A DNA stretch of 64,000 nt from Paraburkholderia aspalathi (GCF_900116445.1 NZ_FPBH01000003.1:248001-312000), one strand, 5' to 3'. Counted from the stretch's first letter, positions 24,981 to 34,183 are shown. The notes: generated by a model not told the origin, from the sequence alone. Made by a program: numbers and translations.

Positions 24981-26051
24981 ATGGCCTTTCTCGAACTGCT
25001 TGCCCTGACCCGGCGCTATGCCGGCACCGTGGCCGTCCACGAACTCTCGCTCAGCGTCGAGCGTGGCGAATTCGTCTCGCTGCTCGGTCCGTCCGGCTGC
25101 GGCAAGACCACCACCCTGCAGATGATCGCCGGCTTCGTCGCGCCCAGCGCCGGCACCATCCGTCTCGCGGGACGCGATCTGTCGTCGGTCAAGGCCAACG
25201 CGCGCGGCCTCGGCATCGTCTTCCAGTCGTACGCACTGTTTCCGCACATGACGGTCGCCGAGAACGTGGCGTTTGGCCTGGAGACGCGGCGCATCGCCCG
25301 CGCCGAACGGACGCGACGGGTCGCCCGCGCGCTTGAGCTGGTCCGGCTCGATGCGCTGGGCGACCGCTACCCCGCGCAGCTGTCCGGCGGCCAGCGCCAG
25401 CGCGTCGCGCTGGCCCGCGCGCTGGTGATCGAGCCACCTGTGCTGCTGCTCGACGAGCCGCTCTCCAACCTTGATGCCAAGCTGCGCGACGACATGCAGG
25501 GCGAACTGCGCCGCATCCAGCGCACCGTCGGCACCACCACGATCATGGTCACTCACGATCAGGCCGAGGCGATGGCACTCAGCGACCGCGTTGCGGTCAT
25601 GCACCGCGGTCGGCTGGAGCAGGCCGGCGCACCGCTTGAGGTGTACGAGCATCCCGCGACCGCCTTCGTGGCGGACTTCCTCGGCAAGACCAACCTGATC
25701 GACGGCCAGGCCAACCTCGGCACGAACGGGACCGCCATCCTGATCGCTGCCGGCCAGCGTTTCCCGATGCTCGACCGGCCGGCGGCGGACGGACCGGTCC
25801 GGGTCAGCCTGCGCCCCGAGAAAATCGAGTTGATTCCCGATCCCACCGCGGCCCCCGTCGACAGCAGCGCAATCACCGGCACCGTCCGCGCACGCACTTA
25901 TGGCGGCGACCACTGGCTATACGACGTCGATACCCTGCTTGGCGCGATACGGGTACGCTGTGCCACAGGTACGGCCGCCGAAGGTCATCGGGTCGGTCTG
26001 CGCTGGCACGCGGGGGACCTTCGGATCGTGGAGAAGCACGTCCATGGCTGA
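24981..26051 (+). CDS. ABC transporter ATPase (PotA-like)
   Basis: 356 residues. Complete nucleotide-binding domain: Walker A GPSGCGKTTT (~37-46), Q-loop QSYALFPHM, signature LSGGQRQRVALARAL, Walker B LLLDEPLSNLD, switch His in VTHDQAEAMALSDR. The C-terminal ~110 residues are a TOBE-type regulatory domain (VRVSLRPEKIELIP). Energises import. It overlaps the first permease gene by 8 nt. Confidence 0.9.
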   Translation: MAFLELLALTRRYAGTVAVHELSLSVERGEFVSLLGPSGCGKTTTLQMIAGFVAPSAGTIRLAGRDLSSVKANARGLGIVFQSYALFPHMTVAENVAFGLETRRIARAERTRRVARALELVRLDALGDRYPAQLSGGQRQRVALARALVIEPPVLLLDEPLSNLDAKLRDDMQGELRRIQRTVGTTTIMVTHDQAEAMALSDRVAVMHRGRLEQAGAPLEVYEHPATAFVADFLGKTNLIDGQANLGTNGTAILIAAGQRFPMLDRPAADGPVRVSLRPEKIELIPDPTAAPVDSSAITGTVRARTYGGDHWLYDVDTLLGAIRVRCATGTAAEGHRVGLRWHAGDLRIVEKHVHG

Positions 26052-26940
26052 CCATCCGCACCGCCTGACACCTTATGCCCTGAGCGGCCCGGCCCTGCTC
26101 TTTTACGGCCTGCTGCTGGGGGTGCCGCTCCTCTCGACGCTGCTCTTGAGCCTGCGTGCCTTCGATGCCGGCGAGGCGACGCGGTCCGGCCTCAGCCTGA
26201 CCCACTACCTGGCGATCCTGAGCGATCCCTACTTCCACGCGATCTTCGCGCGCACCTTCATGCTGTCGGCGATGGTGGCACTACTGTGCGTGCTGATCGG
26301 CACGCCGGAGGCATATATCCTCTCGCGCATGCGCGCGCCATGGCGCAGCCTGTTCCTGATCGCGACGCTGGGACCGTTCCTGATTTCGGTGGTCGTGCGC
26401 ACGCTGGGATGGGCGGTACTGCTCGGCGGGCAAGGCGTGCTCAGTACCGTCCTGCAGGCGCTCGGCCTGGCCGACGGACCCGTGTCGCTGCTGTACACCA
26501 TGCCGGGCATGATCATCGCGCTGGTCCATGTGCTGGTGCCGTTCGCCGTGATCTCGGTCTGGGTGTCGCTGCAGAACTGCGATCCCGATGTCGAGCGGGC
26601 GGGCGCCTCGCTCGGCGCGAGCGAGGCGATGATCTTCCGCCGCCTGGTGCTGCCGCAGATCGTACCGGGCATTGTGTCCGGCTCGGTGATCGCCTTCTCG
26701 CTCGCCGCCACGGCGTTCGCCACACCGTCGATCATCGGTGGCCGGCGTCTGAAGGTCGTCGCCACCGCGGTCTACGACGCCTTCTTCGGCACGCTGGACT
26801 GGTCAACGGGCGCGACCCTCGCGATCCTCTTGCTGCTCGCCAACCTGCTGATCGTCATGAGCTACCACCGGCTGGTCGACCGGCGCCACCGCGCGCGTCA
26901 TCGGGTGCCGACCGCCGCCCTGCAGGAGGTCAGCCCATGA
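26044..26940 (+). CDS. ABC transporter permease 1 (PotB-like)
   Basis: 298 residues, about six membrane segments. The EAA loop that docks to the ATPase is visible as ERAGASLGASEAMIFRRLVLPQIVPGI. Partner of the next gene in the membrane channel. Start at 26044 is inside the end of the ATPase gene, and the stop overlaps the next start. Confidence 0.88.
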   Translation: MADHPHRLTPYALSGPALLFYGLLLGVPLLSTLLLSLRAFDAGEATRSGLSLTHYLAILSDPYFHAIFARTFMLSAMVALLCVLIGTPEAYILSRMRAPWRSLFLIATLGPFLISVVVRTLGWAVLLGGQGVLSTVLQALGLADGPVSLLYTMPGMIIALVHVLVPFAVISVWVSLQNCDPDVERAGASLGASEAMIFRRLVLPQIVPGIVSGSVIAFSLAATAFATPSIIGGRRLKVVATAVYDAFFGTLDWSTGATLAILLLLANLLIVMSYHRLVDRRHRARHRVPTAALQEVSP

Positions 26941-27731
26941 GACGCAACGGTCTGCTGGCCTGGGGCTTTCACGGCCTCTTTATAGCCTTCATCGCGGCCC
27001 CGCTGATCGCTATCGTGCTGGTGTCGTTCACCGGCAAGGGCTATCTGTCGATGCCGTTCGACGGCGCATCGCTGCGCTGGTACCGCGCGCTGCTCACAGC
27101 GCCGGAGTTCGGTGCCGCGTTGCGCGTCAGTCTGGTCCTCGGCGTGTGTTCCGCCTCGATCGCGCTGGTCCTGGCGGTCCCGGCCGCGCTCGCGCTCTCG
27201 CGGTGGTCGTTTCCGGGCCATGCCACCGTGCAGGGCATCCTGATGTCACCGCTGCTGATTCCCAACGTCGTCCTCGGCGTCGCATTCCTGCGTTTCTTCA
27301 CCGACCTCGGCCTGAGCGGCACGCTGCTGGGCCTGGTGTGTGCCCATGTCGTGGTCGTCATGCCCTATGCGCTGCGCCTCTCGCTCGCCGCCACGGGCGG
27401 CTTCGATCTCGCACTGGAGCAGGCCGCCCTGTCGCTCGGCGCATCCGCCTTCACCGCGTTCCGCCGCGTCACGCTGCGACTGCTGCTACCGGGTCTCGCC
27501 AGCGGCTGGATTCTGGCCTTCATCCACAGTTTCGATGAGCTCACCATGAGCACCTTCATTGCTTCGCCCTCGTTGACGCCGCTGCCGGTACGGCTCTACC
27601 TGCGCATCGAGGATTCCATCGATCCGATGGTGGCCGCCGTCTCCACGCTGATGATTGTCGGTGCGCTGGCGCTCGTCATCGCACTGGACCGGCTGTACGG
27701 TCTCGATCGCATCTTCGCGGGCCGGCCATGA
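26937..27731 (+). CDS. ABC transporter permease 2 (PotC-like)
   Basis: 264 residues, about six membrane segments. EAA loop: EQAALSLGASAFTAFRRVTL, followed by LLPGLASGWILAFIHSFDELTMS, characteristic of PotC-type permeases. AGGAGG precedes the start. It overlaps the 2Fe-2S subunit gene by 4 nt, tying transport to catabolism in one transcript. Confidence 0.88.
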   Translation: MRRNGLLAWGFHGLFIAFIAAPLIAIVLVSFTGKGYLSMPFDGASLRWYRALLTAPEFGAALRVSLVLGVCSASIALVLAVPAALALSRWSFPGHATVQGILMSPLLIPNVVLGVAFLRFFTDLGLSGTLLGLVCAHVVVVMPYALRLSLAATGGFDLALEQAALSLGASAFTAFRRVTLRLLLPGLASGWILAFIHSFDELTMSTFIASPSLTPLPVRLYLRIEDSIDPMVAAVSTLMIVGALALVIALDRLYGLDRIFAGRP

Positions 27732-28033
27732 CGCACCGGCCCCTGTTCGCGTCCCTCGACACCCCGGAGACGATGGTCGTGCTCATCGTCAACGGTGAAC
27801 CGATCCACGTTCCTGCAGGCATCAGTGTCGCCGCCGCACTGCTGTCCTATTCCGATCAGCGACCGTTGCGCCGCGCAGCCTTCTCGGGCAGCCCGCGTGC
27901 GCCGTACTGCCTGATGGGCGCCTGCTTCGAATGCGCGGTCTGCATTGATGGCCAGCCGGACCGGCGCGCGTGTCTGACACAAGTCCGCGCGGGAATGCAC
28001 GTTGACCTGGGAGACCGCGATGGCGACCTGTGA
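27728..28033 (+). CDS. [2Fe-2S] small subunit of an opine-type dehydrogenase
   Basis: 101 residues. A single ferredoxin-fold domain with cysteine ligands in PYCLMGACFECAVCIDGQ plus a later Cys in DRRACLTQV. It matches the gamma subunit of heterotrimeric amine/imino-acid dehydrogenases (octopine/nopaline oxidase and D-hydroxyproline dehydrogenase types), moving electrons from the FAD subunits toward the respiratory chain. It overlaps the next gene by 14 nt. Confidence 0.85.
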   Translation: MTHRPLFASLDTPETMVVLIVNGEPIHVPAGISVAAALLSYSDQRPLRRAAFSGSPRAPYCLMGACFECAVCIDGQPDRRACLTQVRAGMHVDLGDRDGDL

Positions 28034-29408
28034 CCTGGTCATCGTCGGGGCCGGCCCGGCGGGCATGGGCGCCGCGGTGGAAGCACGCGAACGGGGCTTG
28101 TCGGTGATGGTACTGGACGAACAGGCCGGGCCCGGCGGGCAGATCTATCGCGGCATCGAAGACCACGCCCCCAACTTCACGCGACTCGGCACCGACCCCT
28201 CGAAAGGCCTCGACCTTGCTCAGTGCCTGCGGCGCAGCGGCGCGCACTATCAGTCGGGCGCGAGCGTCTGGTTTATCACCCCCGATGGCGAGATCGCCTA
28301 TTCGGTGAACGGCCGCGCGCAGCGCATCACCGCGCAGCACGTGCTGCTCGCCACCGGCGCGATCGAGCGCCCCTGCCCGCTGCCAGGTTGGACGCTGCCC
28401 GGTGTAATGACCGCCGGCGCCGCGCAGATCCTGCTGAAGACCGCGAGCATCGCCTGTCCCGACGCAGTGTTCGCGGGCTCGGGTCCGTTGCTCTACCTGG
28501 CGGCGGCGCAATACGTGCGGCGAGGCATCCCGGTGCGCGCCGTGCTCGACACCACCCCGGCGAAACACTACCTGCGCGCCGCCGGCCAATGGCGTTCGGC
28601 GCTCGGCGGATTCGCGTATCTGCGTCAGGGCTGGCAGTTGCTCGCGCAGCTACGGCAGGCGGGCGTGCCGATCCTCCACGGCGTCACCGGCCTGCATGCG
28701 GTCGGCCGCGACCAGCTCGACTCGATCCAGTTCCAGCGGCGGCGGCGCTGGCTGACGCTGGACGACGTGTCCGGCCTGTTCCTGCATCAAGGGGTCGTGC
28801 CGAACATCCAGGCGGCGCTGGTCGCGCAATGCGATCGTCTGTGGGACGAACGCGCACAGTGCTGGCGTATCGTGACCGATGCATTCGGGCGCACCTCGCA
28901 GCCGGCGATTTACCTGGCCGGCGATGCCGCCGCGATCACCGGCGCGACATCCGCACCGATGCGCGGACGACTGGCGGCCCTGGCCATCGCGCATGCGCTG
29001 GGCCGCATCGGCACGGGTCAGTTCCAGACCGAAGCGCGGCACCTGCGGCGCCAGCTGGATCGCGACGCGGCCGTGCGCCCTTTCCTCGAAACCCTGTACC
29101 AGCCGGCGGCGACCTTCACCGCGCCACCGGATCTCGAGACCGTGGTCTGCCGCTGCGAGGAAGTCCGGGCACGCGAGGTCCGCGGCTTCCTGCAGGCCGG
29201 CGGGCGCGATCCCAACCAGTTCAAGAGCGGCCATCGCTGCGGCATGGGACCCTGTCAGGGACGGATGTGCGCGCTGACCCTGGGCCGTCTGATGAGCGCG
29301 CACGCCGACGACGGCACGATGGCAGGCGCCTTGCGCATCCGTCCGCCAATTGTCCCGGTGCCGTTCGCCGAACTGGCCAGCCTGGTGGATGACGAGGGGA
29401 CGCCATGA
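28020..29408 (+). CDS. FAD/NAD(P)-binding subunit with BFD-like Fe-S domain
   Basis: 462 residues. N-terminal dinucleotide-binding motif VIVGAGPAGMGAAVEA, LDEQAGPGGQIYRG, then VLLATGAIERPCPLPGWTLPGV, typical of the large subunit of OoxA/NoxA/HcnB-type dehydrogenases. A second dinucleotide site lies near AVFAGSGPLLYLAAA. The C-terminus carries a BFD-like [2Fe-2S] domain (VVCRCEEV ... HRCGMGPCQGRMC). Works with the previous and next proteins. The start at 28020 is the internal ATG; an in-frame one 6 codons earlier is possible. Confidence 0.85.
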   Translation: MATCDLVIVGAGPAGMGAAVEARERGLSVMVLDEQAGPGGQIYRGIEDHAPNFTRLGTDPSKGLDLAQCLRRSGAHYQSGASVWFITPDGEIAYSVNGRAQRITAQHVLLATGAIERPCPLPGWTLPGVMTAGAAQILLKTASIACPDAVFAGSGPLLYLAAAQYVRRGIPVRAVLDTTPAKHYLRAAGQWRSALGGFAYLRQGWQLLAQLRQAGVPILHGVTGLHAVGRDQLDSIQFQRRRRWLTLDDVSGLFLHQGVVPNIQAALVAQCDRLWDERAQCWRIVTDAFGRTSQPAIYLAGDAAAITGATSAPMRGRLAALAIAHALGRIGTGQFQTEARHLRRQLDRDAAVRPFLETLYQPAATFTAPPDLETVVCRCEEVRAREVRGFLQAGGRDPNQFKSGHRCGMGPCQGRMCALTLGRLMSAHADDGTMAGALRIRPPIVPVPFAELASLVDDEGTP

Positions 29409-30553
29409 ACCCGCCCACCGATGTCCTGGTGATTGGCGGCGGCCTGTTGGGTTGTTCGACGGCCCTGCACCTCGCGCGCCGCGGCAACACCGTGCGCGTG
29501 CTGGAGAAGGACTACGTCGCGCGACACGCCTCGGGCGTCAACGCGGGTGGCGTGCGCAGCTTGGGCCGGGCGCTGCCCGAACTGCCCCTGTCGCTCGCCG
29601 CCAAACAGCAATGGCTACATCTGGCGGACCTTGTAGACGACGACGGCGGATTTCGCGCGGTCGGCCAGATCCGTGTCGCCGAGACCGAGGCGGAACTGGA
29701 GCGGCTGCGCACACGCAGCCGGACCGTTGCCGCACTGGGCCTGGATTACGCCGAGACGGTCATTGGACGCGAAGAGCTATACGAGCGACTGCCCGCGCTC
29801 GCACCTCACTGCGTAGGCGGCCTGTACGTGGCCGATGACGGTTACGCGCAGCCCTACCGGACCACCGCCGCGTTTCGCCGGCAGGCCGAACGGCTCGGCG
29901 CGGTGTTCCATGAAGGAGTGCAGGCGACGACGCCGACCTACGCGGCGGGCACGTGGACCGTCCATAGCCACGCCGGCGACGACTTCCGCGCGACCGTCCT
30001 GGTCAATTGCGCCGGCGCCTGGGGCGGCCAGCTGGCTGCGGCACTCGGCGATGCCACGCCGCTCCAGCCGAACGGCTCGATGCTGATGGTGACAACCCGC
30101 ATGAAACCCTTTGTCGGACCCGTCGTCGGTGCCGCAGGCCGCTCGCTGTCGTTCAAGCAGTTCGAGAACGGCACCGTGCTCGTCGGTGGCGGCCATCGCG
30201 CCCCCGTCGATCTCGACACGAACCACACCTCGCTGGCGCTGACGGGCCTCGCGAAAGCCGCGCGCACCGCCACCGACCTGTTCCCGATCATGCGCTCCGC
30301 CCAGGCCGCCCGCTGCTGGTCCGGCATCGAAGGGTTCACCCCGGACGGCCTGCCCGTGATCGGACCGAGCCCGTCGTCGCCAGCGCTCTTCCACGCGTTC
30401 GGCTTCTCGGCGCATGGCTTCCAGCTCGGTCCGATCGTCGGGCAGATCCTGGCCGAACTCATCCATGGCGAGCCGGCTTCCTTACCCATCGACGCCTTCC
30501 GCGTGGACCGTTTCGAATCAGCCTGTCGCGGTGCCGGACGCACCGCCCCGTAA
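29405..30553 (+). CDS. FAD-dependent amino-acid oxidase subunit (OoxB/NoxB-like, DAO family)
   Basis: 382 residues. DAO-type FAD site at the N-terminus (VLVIGGGLLGCSTALHLARRG, then LEKDYVARHASGVNAGGVR), core VNCAGAWGG and C-terminal EGFTPDGLPVIGPSP...GFSAHGFQLGP, the fold of sarcosine/glycine oxidases and of the beta subunit of opine dehydrogenases. It is the probable substrate-oxidising subunit. With the 2Fe-2S and FAD/BFD proteins it would cleave an N-substituted amino acid, for example an opine, into amino acid and keto acid. Last gene of the operon. Confidence 0.85.
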   Translation: MNPPTDVLVIGGGLLGCSTALHLARRGNTVRVLEKDYVARHASGVNAGGVRSLGRALPELPLSLAAKQQWLHLADLVDDDGGFRAVGQIRVAETEAELERLRTRSRTVAALGLDYAETVIGREELYERLPALAPHCVGGLYVADDGYAQPYRTTAAFRRQAERLGAVFHEGVQATTPTYAAGTWTVHSHAGDDFRATVLVNCAGAWGGQLAAALGDATPLQPNGSMLMVTTRMKPFVGPVVGAAGRSLSFKQFENGTVLVGGGHRAPVDLDTNHTSLALTGLAKAARTATDLFPIMRSAQAARCWSGIEGFTPDGLPVIGPSPSSPALFHAFGFSAHGFQLGPIVGQILAELIHGEPASLPIDAFRVDRFESACRGAGRTAP

Positions 30554-30746
30554 CCGCAAAACGCCGCCGAGTGGCCCGACCATCTGTTCACCGGCACTGC
30601 TTCGACACTAGAAATTAGTAGGACGAATCAATGCATAGAAAACGCACGTGACGTCATCGCCAGCGATGCGCCGCGTCGCGACGACATGCAACGAGGCATC
30701 ACCGCATCAGAAGAGGTTCCATCAACACCCCTAGAGGAGACTAGAT

Positions 30747-31937
30747 ATGAGGCACGGACGCTTTATCGTTATGGGAAGTACGCTGTCGTTGCTCGCATCC
30801 GGCGCACAGGCACAAAGCTCAGTCACGCTGTACGGCATCATCGATGCCGGCGTGTCCTATACCAACAACGTTAAGGGCCACGCCCTGTGGCAGGAAAGCA
30901 CCGGCAAGCTGGGCGGCAACCGCTGGGGCCTCAAGGGCAGCGAGGATCTCGGCGACGGCCTGTCGGCGATCTTCGTGCTGGAGAACGGCTTCACCTCGAC
31001 CAATGGTGCGCTCGCCCAAGGCGGTCGCGAGTTCGGCCGCAATGCGTACGTGGGACTGTCCCGGCGCGATGTCGGCACGGTGACCTTCGGTCGCCAGTAC
31101 GACCCGCTCGCCGATCTCGTCGCACCGTATTCGGCGTCCAACTTCTGGGTGCCCGCGACGCATATCGGCGACAACGACAATCTGGACGTGACCTACCGGA
31201 TCAACAACGCCGTCAAGTTCCGTTCCGACTCGTTCGCTGGCTGGCAGTTCGACGCCCTGTATGGTTTCAGCAACCAGGCGGCGGGCAGCGGCTCCCAAGG
31301 CTTCGCCAACAACAGCGCGTGGGGTGCGGCGCTTAACTACACGCAGGGACCGTGGTCGGCCGGCGGCGGTTACGTCCAGCTCAACCATCCCGACGCCGCC
31401 AGCAACACCAGCGGCGCCGTCGGCGGCGCGTCCTCCACGAGCGGGGACGACTACAGCTCGGGATTCTTCTACGGCATCGACGGCGGCGTGGCACGGCAAC
31501 GGATCGCGGCGGCCGGTGGCAAGGTCGAATGGGGCGCGGCCATCGTCGGGCTGACACTGAGTCACGTGCTGCTGGACTACAACGATGGCGCCGCACGCAA
31601 GCTCACGAATGCTGACGTCAACCTACGCTACCGGATCGGCCCTGCCTGGATGATCATGGCCGACTACACCTACACCGACGGACGGGCCACCGGCTTGCCA
31701 GGCGCGAAAAACCAGCCGCTCAAGTCCTCCTGGCATCAGATCAATCTCGGGCTCGATTATCTGTTGTCGAAACGCACGGAACTGTATCTGACGGCAGGCT
31801 TCCAGAAGGCGCTAGGGGATGGGTCCATCAAGGTCGGCACGCAGTACCTACCGATCGCGGCGATGACCACGGCCGGTGGTGCCTCTGCGACGAACGCGCA
31901 GGTCACCGTGGCAACGGGCGTACGACACCGTTTCTAG
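30747..31937 (+). CDS. Outer-membrane porin (Burkholderiales Gram-negative porin)
   Basis: 396 residues. Signal peptide (...SGAQAQ) followed by SSVTLYGIIDAGVSYTNN, then RWGLKGSEDLGDGLSAIFVLE and NAYVGLSRRDVGTVTFGRQ, the hallmark of general 16-stranded trimeric porins of Burkholderia and relatives, ending with Phe (GVRHRF) as needed for outer-membrane insertion. AGAGGAGA lies before the ATG. Probably provides outer-membrane entry for the substrate of the adjacent transporter; it has its own 190-nt upstream spacer and possibly its own promoter. Confidence 0.9.
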   Translation: MRHGRFIVMGSTLSLLASGAQAQSSVTLYGIIDAGVSYTNNVKGHALWQESTGKLGGNRWGLKGSEDLGDGLSAIFVLENGFTSTNGALAQGGREFGRNAYVGLSRRDVGTVTFGRQYDPLADLVAPYSASNFWVPATHIGDNDNLDVTYRINNAVKFRSDSFAGWQFDALYGFSNQAAGSGSQGFANNSAWGAALNYTQGPWSAGGGYVQLNHPDAASNTSGAVGGASSTSGDDYSSGFFYGIDGGVARQRIAAAGGKVEWGAAIVGLTLSHVLLDYNDGAARKLTNADVNLRYRIGPAWMIMADYTYTDGRATGLPGAKNQPLKSSWHQINLGLDYLLSKRTELYLTAGFQKALGDGSIKVGTQYLPIAAMTTAGGASATNAQVTVATGVRHRF

Positions 31938-31966
31938 GGATTGCTCACTGACCAGCCAGACGTACG

Positions 31967-32002
31967 GCGCGGGATCACGCGAAACACGCGGTGATCCCGC
32001 GC
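31967..32002 (+). terminator. Hairpin after porin gene
   Basis: A 12-bp perfect stem (GCGCGGGATCAC / GTGATCCCGCGC) with a 12-nt loop, 30 nt after the porin stop. The T-tract is poor (GCGATTTC), so termination is probable rather than certain. Confidence 0.6.
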
Positions 32003-32098
32003 GCGATTTCATCCGTCATGGCAACGTGCCCTGGCGACGACCCTTCCATGGTGCCCCTTCTTTCGTGCGGGCTCGAAGGCGGTCACTGCTCGTTGGAG

Positions 32099-32632
32099 TC
32101 AGGTGAAATCAAAGAAGTCGGCGAGCACCAGTCCATTCCTATTCCGTTTTCGCACGTCCAACGCTACGACTTCCACCCGATCGTCGATCGAGTGCATGTC
32201 GGCGAGTAAATCACGACCCGGCAGGAATCCGTCCAGATCAACACCTTTGTGATTCGGGCAAAGGACCGCCACGCGAACCCGCTCGGGTTCAAACGCCTTG
32301 ATGAACGCCCCGATTGTGGTCATGGCGTCCGGCATCTGCTTAAACGATCCGGGATGCAGCGGACTCGCGAAGCACCAACGGCCGCTTGGCATCTTGTCCC
32401 TCGTCTTCGCAATGAACTCAGGAAGGGTTTCGGTGGATTCGTGCGGCGAAGTGAGGCGCAGATAAAGATGTCGATCATTGCCGATAGCGTAGTGGTCGGG
32501 CAACTTCAGCTTCGTCGGAATCTTGCCTTTCGTATGGAACCGATGGTCGAGAAACATCGACCGTAACGTCGTGCTCTTGCCGAAGTGTCGAGGCGCGATC
32601 ACAAAGAGCGCACGCTCTAAATACAACCCCAT
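32099..32632 (-). CDS. Small P-loop protein of unknown function
   Basis: 177 residues. Walker A-like APRHFGKSTTLRSMF close to the N-terminus; a conserved GVDLDGFLPGRDLL region sits near the C-terminus. It looks like a compact ATP/GTP-binding protein or a domain of a larger ATPase; I know no family. The start at 32632 has GGGGGAG 3-4 nt upstream and places the P-loop correctly; the frame extends to 32680. AT-richer than the porin gene. It may be unrelated to the catabolic cluster. Confidence 0.6.
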   Translation of the reverse strand: MGLYLERALFVIAPRHFGKSTTLRSMFLDHRFHTKGKIPTKLKLPDHYAIGNDRHLYLRLTSPHESTETLPEFIAKTRDKMPSGRWCFASPLHPGSFKQMPDAMTTIGAFIKAFEPERVRVAVLCPNHKGVDLDGFLPGRDLLADMHSIDDRVEVVALDVRKRNRNGLVLADFFDFT

Positions 32633-32805
32633 ACTCTCCCCCGAAAAACTACACGTTGAACAAGCGTTGCTAAGCGGCACTCAGCGGCACGCCGACCGAA
32701 CCCCAAGGGGCGGCGGATTTGTGCGCTAAATAAGTAGTTTATAACAACGATTTTTCGAACAACCTATGATGGCTTCATGGCTTCACGACGAAGACGCCCG
32801 GCGGA

Positions 32806-33924
32806 TCACACCGGCGACGGAGTGATGCCGTTCGCCGTTTCATAGACATGTTGGGCCAGATACAGGTCGAGCACCGGCATGCCGACGCAGGTGACCAGGA
32901 CCGGCGTGCGACACACGAATACGGGGTCGTCGAAGATCTCCCAGAAATTCAATATCTGGTAAGAGTTCGCGTAGTCCTCCAGCGACTGTCCCATGCGTGA
33001 AAAGTACAGCGCCACGCTTTGTGAGTTGCGATGCGCAACCGTATGCACGTCGTCGCAGATGACGGTCCCCGCTTCCAGCACATGCCGGACCCATTCGGCG
33101 GGCGTCTCGTCGCCACCCAGGTGCAACACGACGGCATGCGGTCCCACCTGCTGCGCGGGAAAGAGCGGTGTGATCGTGTTGGAGGCCGTGATCACCAGCG
33201 CACATGCCGGCATCATGGCAAGATCGCGCGCGGCGCGGACCGGAAAATCGACCCGTCGTCCGGTCTCCCGCGCGAACTTCTCCGCACTCGCGGGCGACCG
33301 GCTTTTCACATGGAGCATCCGCACGCGTCCGGCATGATGCGCCTGCAGATCATCCGCGATCGCCTCGGCGACACGCCCGGTGCCGAACAGGAAAACATCG
33401 AAGACCTCATGCCGGCGCAGCAGGCAATCGACGACCAACGACGCATAAGCGCCGGTTCGCTGGGTCGAAAGCATCGTGCCGTCCATGATCTCGACAATGC
33501 GCATCGTCAGCTTGTCGTACAGGATCAAGGTCGAGGTTGAGCGCGGCAGGCCGAGGTGCAGGTTGTAGCTATGCGAACCGACGACCTTGACCGCGCCATA
33601 GCGCGCGTTGATACCGAGCAGCGTGCTCAGTTTCCAGTTGGCGCGCTCGTTCACGCCATAACCCGCCGAAGCGTCCGGAACGAGCGCGCGGAATTCGTGA
33701 GCGGCCGGTTGCAGGACGGCCTTGGTGCCATAGGCGACCCCGTCGCGAACGGCACGCAGGGCATCACGCACCAACCGGCCCACGACGGCCGCCTTGAGCG
33801 TCGTGACATTGAAGGCTGGCGCCAGCCTGGTGCGTTGGAGCCGTCCGGCCGATGTTCCGGGGATGTAATCCGGAAATGCCCAATCATCCGGGCACGTATC
33901 GGCCATCATGCAGGTGTCGCCCAT
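32806..33924 (-). CDS. Ornithine cyclodeaminase / SbnB-family enzyme
   Basis: 372 residues. Mu-crystallin/ornithine-cyclodeaminase fold: KVVGSHSYNLHLGLPRSTST, the substrate/cofactor region MDGTMLSTQRTGAYASL and a dinucleotide site VFLFGTGRVAEAIADDL. In Ti plasmids, ornithine cyclodeaminase turns ornithine from octopine/nopaline into proline, so it fits the neighbouring opine-type operon. The LGLPRSTS and DGTMLSTQRT pattern is also near SbnB, which acts on the opine-like N-(2-amino-2-carboxyethyl)-glutamate; either way the substrate is an amino acid or its conjugate. AGGAGG precedes the ATG. Transcribed opposite to the operon; last cargo gene before the T4SS resumes. Confidence 0.8.
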   Translation of the reverse strand: MGDTCMMADTCPDDWAFPDYIPGTSAGRLQRTRLAPAFNVTTLKAAVVGRLVRDALRAVRDGVAYGTKAVLQPAAHEFRALVPDASAGYGVNERANWKLSTLLGINARYGAVKVVGSHSYNLHLGLPRSTSTLILYDKLTMRIVEIMDGTMLSTQRTGAYASLVVDCLLRRHEVFDVFLFGTGRVAEAIADDLQAHHAGRVRMLHVKSRSPASAEKFARETGRRVDFPVRAARDLAMMPACALVITASNTITPLFPAQQVGPHAVVLHLGGDETPAEWVRHVLEAGTVICDDVHTVAHRNSQSVALYFSRMGQSLEDYANSYQILNFWEIFDDPVFVCRTPVLVTCVGMPVLDLYLAQHVYETANGITPSPV

Positions 33925-34183
33925 GTCGTGCCTCCTTATCCCTGCGGCGCATGGCCTGCCGGATGCCCACCGATCTTCGGACCCCGGTCCAGGGCCGTCG
34001 TAATCTACCGGTCGTTCGCGTCGATCCGCTCACTGGATAGTCCCGTGGTCGCGGCAGCGCATCGATCACGCCACGCGCCCACGTTCGCAACAATCGGAAA
34101 ATCGTCGTGTCCCATTGACCGGGGTGCGTCAACCTCCTTATCAAGCAGCATGCCTTCGTCACCCGACGAAGGAACGCGCTGCC

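Noticed and set aside
26044..27731. Octopine-type OccQ/OccM permeases
   Set aside because: The EAA loops and lengths fit PotB/PotC-type permeases, and the ATPase has a TOBE-like C-terminus, unlike the polar amino-acid type of occ operons.
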